NCBI RefSeq assembly: GCF_021155775.2
Contig: NC_060236.1
Coordinates: 24,690,238-24,754,237, forward strand
Origin: Neodiprion pinetum
Lineage: Eukaryota; Arthropoda; Insecta; Hymenoptera; Diprionidae
Direction: 5' to 3'
DNA length: 64,000 nucleotides
Every line of letters begins with the position of its first letter. Positions within the stretch are counted from its first letter, which is position 1. Position numbers and translations under genes: made by a program. The notes beneath the pieces are model-generated. The model did not search any database. It saw only the letters and a program-made list of their open reading frames with translations, and was not told where the DNA came from. This document shows, piece by piece, positions 60,901 to 64,000 of this stretch.

Positions 60901-63320
60901 GATACTTAAAAATCTTTTTTTTCACGGACGTCGAGGGGTTAAGAACCCCTGAAATTTTTGAAATCTTCTGAAAACCTTAGAAATCTCTTGTAATAATCTA
61001 CAATCTTTTAATATCCTCAGAAATCTTCGGGACTCAAAAATCTTTTATAGTTTTTGATATATTCTGAAATCTCCTGAAATCATTAGGAATCTCTTGAAAT
61101 CGCTTGCAATCCTTTGAAATTCTTCAAAATCTCCTGAAATCGTCTAAAACCTTTCAAAAAATCTTTTAACATCCATTCGAATTATTGATATCTTAGAAAT
61201 ATTTGAAGTCATCTAAAGTTTCACGTAATCTTTTCAAATCGTCTGAAATCTCTTGAAATCTTTTGAAATCTTTTGAAATTTCTGAAGTCCCTGTAACTTT
61301 TTGGAATCTTTTGATATTCCTAAAATCCTTTAAAGTCGTGCCAAATTCTTCAAATCTTCGAAATACTTGACATCGTCTAAAGTCTGTTGCAACCTTTTGA
61401 AATCGTCTGAAATCTCTTCAAGTCTTTTAAAATTTTTTGCAATCCTTCGAAATCTCTTGAATTTCCTGACATCACTATAATCTTTTGAAATCTTTTGAAA
61501 CCCTTGTAATTTCGAAATGACACGTACATTAAATTCCTGAGTGATCTTCTCCTCGTCAGACGTTCATTCCGGTTCACCTAAATTCGAGATATGCTTATTG
61601 TCAGACAATCGCGCTTTCACCTCGAGCTTGAAAAGCTCGCCTGTTCCCGAGATACGAAGCTGAGACTCAAGGAACTAGCGCTGAAGTATGACTCTAATTG
61701 GCCCGCATCGGTAGAATGTGGAGGTATAACACGAGCGCATCGAGGGGGTTCTACAACCCCTGACGTTTAACGTTGTGTCAAACAAACGCTCGTTACCTTC
61801 GAAGTAACCAGATTATCGTAAGGGTCCAACTACGTTACCTCATTACTGCCTGCAGCGATCTTTGTTTATTACGTAGCGTACGCGACCCTGTGAAGCGAGA
61901 CGTTTATTACACCGTCGTAATTGTGACAACGTCATTATGCAACGTTGACGATAAATTCAGCAGTCACGTTTGAATATACATTTTATTTCCTGCCGTGCTG
62001 CGAGTACTTTGATTTTCATTTGACCAGGTTGGTTGACCAAAACTTTATCGGAGTATTTAACTTTATAAATTGAATATTCATCAAATTCCTGTGTTTTTTA
62101 ACTACGAATATCTCTTCGGAAATGTAGAAATAAGAAATACCGAAATTACGAACAGAAGCTCTGAAATTGATGCTTTATTTTAAATCGATTTAAAATTTTC
62201 TCAATTCTAATAAATTCGTTCGAATTCCATCCAAGATTGTTCATCTTATTTATGAGACTATTTCCGAGAATGACATACTAACATACCTATATTTTTTTCT
62301 TCCAGTGGTCGATTCAATATCGTTAATATTTAAATATGTAACGATGCCGACATAGTAAAAACAAAAATTCCAGCGTATTTGTAGAAAATACTCTTTCAAA
62401 TAAAATAAGCCATCGTAGAGTGAAATCGAACGAATCCACTAGATTTCTAAACATTTTCAACCGACTCAAAATCAAGTATTTTCATGTATTTTCTTCCTTA
62501 TTGCTAGTAAGCATTTTTGAAGAGATCTTCGTAACTTTAAAACACTACAACTTAATTCATATAATCGATGTATATCAACGATTTTTTCACAGAACCAACA
62601 AAAAATATTAAATTTTGGCCCATCAGCCTCTTCAAAAAGCTCTGCAACCTTAGATAGATTGGTCAAAAATAATCGCAAGTGAGAGCAAAATTCCCTGACA
62701 GCTGTACTCATTTCGTAGATTGAGTAGAGTTACGAAAAAACTTGTTCACAGACTCGAATTCGGGAATTAAATATGCTATAAGCTTGAAATAATGGTTGTG
62801 TACAGTGTTTATCCCAATCTATTTTAACGCTACAGTTTTTCAAAAAAAGTTACAAGAAACAGCTGTGAAATAAAAAAATTCAGACACGCTTTATTCCGAA
62901 TAAGAACCCAAAGCGAGATAAATTTTTGAAGCTTTGTCTGAACCGGCCATATTTCAGAAAAATGATACGCTACAGAGACTATCTTTAGTTATCTCCACAG
63001 CTTCTTTCCCCTCCATGAAACCCATGAAAGAAATATTACCGGACGCAAAAATCATCGGTAAAAAAGTTGGCAAATAAATGACAAAGCCAGAGGATGAAAA
63101 TATTTCCCCAACATTTACGAGCTTGCCGGTTATCGTTATTGAAACTTTTCGGTCTCACCACACCAGTAGTAAATAATCCCGACAGCTCACTGAGTACCTT
63201 ATGGGAAGTGCCGTCAAGGGGATTTGCTACGGAAAAAAAAAAAATTGACTTACCATTAGCGTCTTTCGCCTCGAGTCCATCCGCTTCGATAACGACGACA
63301 CTTAGGACGACGATGGGTGG
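40206..63320 (-). CDS. BAIAP3: BAI1-associated protein 3 / Munc13-4 homologue; N-terminus beyond window
   Basis: Twenty-one exons (complement): 63254-63320, 56641-56830, 55333-55473, 54228-54272, 52775-52931, 51860-52063, 51355-51513, 50839-51008, 50669-50776, 50389-50538, 49762-49813, 45542-45687, 44731-44947, 44507-44581, 44191-44292, 42862-43077, 42550-42765, 41798-41992, 41263-41507, 40825-41033 and 40206-40300. They sum to 3159 nt (1052 residues plus stop) and all phases agree. The order is C2A, MUN/MHD region, C2B, and the short C-tail ILQILETRTGDKSALDFV. Both C2 domains keep the acidic Ca2+ loops. The sequence matches the BAIAP3/UNC13D branch (Drosophila staccato, Unc-13-4B) rather than synaptic Unc13: there is no C1 domain, and the long C2A contains KLNEVRGVKGLGRFFKQIAQ. 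Family role: Ca2+-dependent priming of SNARE-mediated fusion of dense-core vesicles and late endosomes. The first in-window exon begins within C2A strand 1, so earlier exons lie off the right edge. Confidence 0.95.
40346..40657. mobile_element. MITE with ~78-bp terminal inverted repeats, in the last BAIAP3 intron
   Basis: The ends TAACAGCGG... and ...CCGCTGTTA are inverted copies extending about 78 bp each way, sharing blocks such as GTGCGCCTG, CAACCGGAGTTACA and GGTTGAGCACCGTATCTCGC, at roughly 80% identity. The middle (about 40425-40578) is AT-rich and non-coding. If the terminal TA pair is a target duplication, the element proper is 40348-40655 and would suit a Tc1/mariner-type source. No transposase is present. 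Confidence 0.78.
41798..43077 (-). CDS. BAIAP3: BAIAP3 exons 16-18: MHD2 region
   Basis: Exons 42862-43077, 42550-42765 and 41798-41992. Typical MHD2 stretches are EAMAPLLEYLDIHLVILNSS, VLQDVWEVVLSELSN and FYERLHEALDLLVDFFHAE, followed by HKTDTALLIDRYY, the usual lead into C2B. The exons are of nearly equal size (216, 216 and 195 nt), all phase 0. Confidence 0.9.
44191..51513 (-). CDS. BAIAP3: BAIAP3 exons 7-15: MUN domain core with MHD1
   Basis: Nine exons from 51355-51513 to 44191-44292 encode the elongated helical MUN region. Recognisable pieces include LLSNMKAFWKCCPFNKEIRG, THDWYEETM, GVPYFSAVYKQLEKLV, IFELYLALQEFVN, ICSYYQWFEPAVDKWLDLAK (start of the MHD1 region), CTSAVDATACFYQIKEFWKQL and ANYYAELTHQKL. 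At the last exon the GAG|GTAATC donor at 44190 was preferred over a later CAG|GT because it rejoins TTDE to MCVAINGLEYVR as in the family. The MUN domain bridges syntaxin and the vesicle in Munc13 proteins. Confidence 0.9.
48531..48553. repeat. Poly-T tract (23 T)
   Basis: Uninterrupted T-run. Another of 16 T lies at 48298-48313. There is no upstream retroposon body, so these look like simple tracts. Confidence 0.8.
48884..48960. repeat. (AG)n microsatellite
   Basis: Nearly pure AG dinucleotides over about 75 bp, with a few interruptions (ATAG, GTGAG, GGCGAA). Confidence 0.9.
51009..51354 (-). other. GC-AG intron of BAIAP3
   Basis: The exon at 51355 ends CAG and the intron begins GCAAGT instead of GTAAGT, otherwise a perfect donor. 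The acceptor at 51009-51010 is AG. Both flanking exons are phase 0 and read LHRLLQ-DLDSLW. No GT donor nearby keeps the frame. Confidence 0.8.
51860..63320 (-). CDS. BAIAP3: BAIAP3 exons 1-6 (in window): C2A domain
   Basis: The exons at 63254, 56641, 55333, 54228, 52775 and 51860 together encode C2A. Ca2+ loop 1 is EAKDANGFSDPYCML, split between the first two exons; loop 3 is LDIWDHDDES, split by the 54228 exon border. Between them lies a long insert rich in Ser, Pro and His (56641-56830) and a basic stretch (LSFKRKEHGSRREHR). TLSPRWEEKFRF marks strands 4-5. The domain closes with DDFLGCVNVPL and GLDCWYKLE. The 45-nt exon 54228-54272 is unusually small but is needed to restore IDDINTDILHLDIW. 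Confidence 0.92.
56895..57021. repeat. Imperfect 127-bp palindrome with NRF-1-like cores
   Basis: The left arm CTTCCACGTTCCGAGATCTA...ACTGCGCGTGCGC is mirrored by a right arm whose complement reads TTTCCACGTCCCCGAATCTA...ACTGCGCATGCGC. Inner parts (CGG-AAGTA) also pair loosely. TGCGCATGCGCA at 56984-56997 is a full NRF-1/Ewg-type site. It could be a short hairpin MITE or a regulatory element. It lies 65 bp upstream, on the gene strand, of the BAIAP3 exon at 56641-56830. Confidence 0.55.
60931..60952. repeat. Hairpin at left edge of the 10-bp repeat tract
   Basis: AGGGGTT-AAG-AACCCCT forms a perfect 7-bp stem within TCGAGGGGTT...CCCCTGA. A related copy lies at 61740-61763. Confidence 0.5.
60951..61518. 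repeat. Degenerate ~10-bp repeats (GAAATCTTTT-like)
   Basis: Units such as TTGAAATCTT, TGAAATCTCT and GAAATCTTTT follow one another at a spacing close to 10 bp over about 570 bp. The cleanest run is near 61250-61285. A-tracts and T-tracts in helical phase suggest curved DNA (inference). Confidence 0.7.
61740..61763. repeat. Related hairpin to the right of the 10-bp repeat tract
   Basis: TCGAGGGGGTT-CTAC-AACCCCTGA has the same arms and flanks as 60931-60952, in the same orientation, about 220 bp beyond the repeat tract. Confidence 0.5.
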
Positions 63321-64000
63321 CTGCAAGGAACAAGAAAAAGGTAAAAGAAAATACAGTCCAAGTATAAAAGCATTCGAGGCTCTCGATGCTAGTGGAAAGT
63401 TTCTTAGAGAAGTTGCAGTGGATGCTTGGCAAATTTTCTTTCAAACAGACAACTTGTTGGAAACGCAGTTTCACCGTCACGATGAAACCTCGGACAAGCA
63501 TTACTCGCAAAGTTTGCTTGCGCGTTGCGACACCGCGGCCGGTCGCATTTTATTAAAAAAATATTACCCGTCGGGCGCCAATTGCTCTCCGCAACGATAA
63601 TTGAGAACGAAGCGGAAATACAGAAGCGTAGAGCTACAAGATCCTTCTCAGGACGTTTGGACTGTACCATGGGCTGTGAATGGTTCTTGGGTTAGGTAAA
63701 TGAGCGCAGGCAACGAATCGACGTGACAAGACAGGCAATTTTTATGCCATGGAAAATTAATATTCGTTTATGCAACAGATTAACGGGATAACAAGGAATT
63801 TATAATACTGTAAGAGCGAGGGTGTCGGGTGTTTGGGAGCTAGCATAATTTCAAGTGTTTTTAGAAAAGGAGAGTGTGTGGAAAATTATAAAGATAATGG
63901 ATAAGCTTCCGTTGTCTGATAGTTACGCGATGATTGGTAATAGTGAACCTACACTTCCGGTTGGTTTTACTTGTACATATTAGGGTAAAGAATCACCGCC
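63321..64000 (-). other. Upstream intron of BAIAP3 at the window edge
   Basis: The sequence preceding the first C2A exon is intronic, with a CCTTGCAG acceptor. I could not fit a further exon. The open frame at 63094-63600 on the other strand overlaps the real exon and looks spurious. Confidence 0.5.

Larger units (their letters stand above)
56831..63253 (-). other. 6.4-kb intron within the BAIAP3 C2A coding region
   Basis: No coding exon could be fitted between the two C2A exons, which join directly (DANG-FSDPY). The intron contains the palindrome at 56895-57021 and the degenerate 10-bp repeat tract at 60951-61518. Confidence 0.65.

Noticed and set aside
63094..63600. 168-residue plus-strand frame
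   Set aside because: It is antisense to the first C2A exon of BAIAP3 and has no recognisable domain.

Overview
The window is nuclear DNA of an arthropod, most likely an insect. All five genes are split by short-to-long introns with GT-AG (one GC-AG) borders. One gene is an ecdysteroid-kinase-like (EcKinase/CHK) protein, a family expanded in arthropods and nematodes, and the intergenic DNA is AT-rich with microsatellites, a LINE relic, a MITE and a satellite block. Hymenoptera would fit, but that is a guess. I joined the exons by hand: for the four gene models that end in a stop inside the window, the splice phases agree and the coding sums are multiples of three.

Layout, left to right. (1) 1-3386, minus: a secreted Thr/Ser-rich protein with internal ~60-residue repeats; I do not recognise it, and its 3' end lies off the window. 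(2) 5197-11070, plus: SUGP1 (SURP and G-patch splicing factor), nine exons, 923 residues, complete. (3) About 11770-27655: a 334-bp tandem satellite, about 45 monomers, broken once near its left end by an internally deleted LINE. On its far side, at 28517, lies a second diverged copy of the last coding exon of SUGP1. (4) 28616-33733, minus: EcKinase-like gene, four exons, 421 residues, complete. (5) 36734-38057, plus: DNAL1, axonemal dynein light chain 1, three exons, 211 residues. (6) 40206 to beyond 63320, minus: the BAIAP3/Munc13-4 gene (Drosophila staccato/Unc-13-4B type), 21 exons in the window and 1052 residues from the start of C2A to the stop; its N-terminus lies off the right edge.

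The genes do not form a pathway. They cover RNA splicing (SUGP1), ciliary or sperm-tail motility (DNAL1), Ca2+-regulated vesicle exocytosis (BAIAP3), probable ecdysteroid or small-molecule phosphorylation (EcKinase) and an unknown secreted role. Genes 1/2 and 4/5 are divergent pairs; 5/6 converge. The most unusual part is the satellite block sitting between SUGP1 and a duplicate of its terminal exon: either an alternative last exon reached across a ~17.7-kb satellite-filled intron, or the relic of a duplication into which the array expanded. Other items worth checking are higher-order duplication within the array, a perfect 14-bp palindrome in most monomers, a ~310-bp MITE in the last intron of BAIAP3, a ~127-bp imperfect palindrome with NRF-1-like cores, and a 570-bp stretch of degenerate ~10-bp repeats bracketed by two related hairpins.
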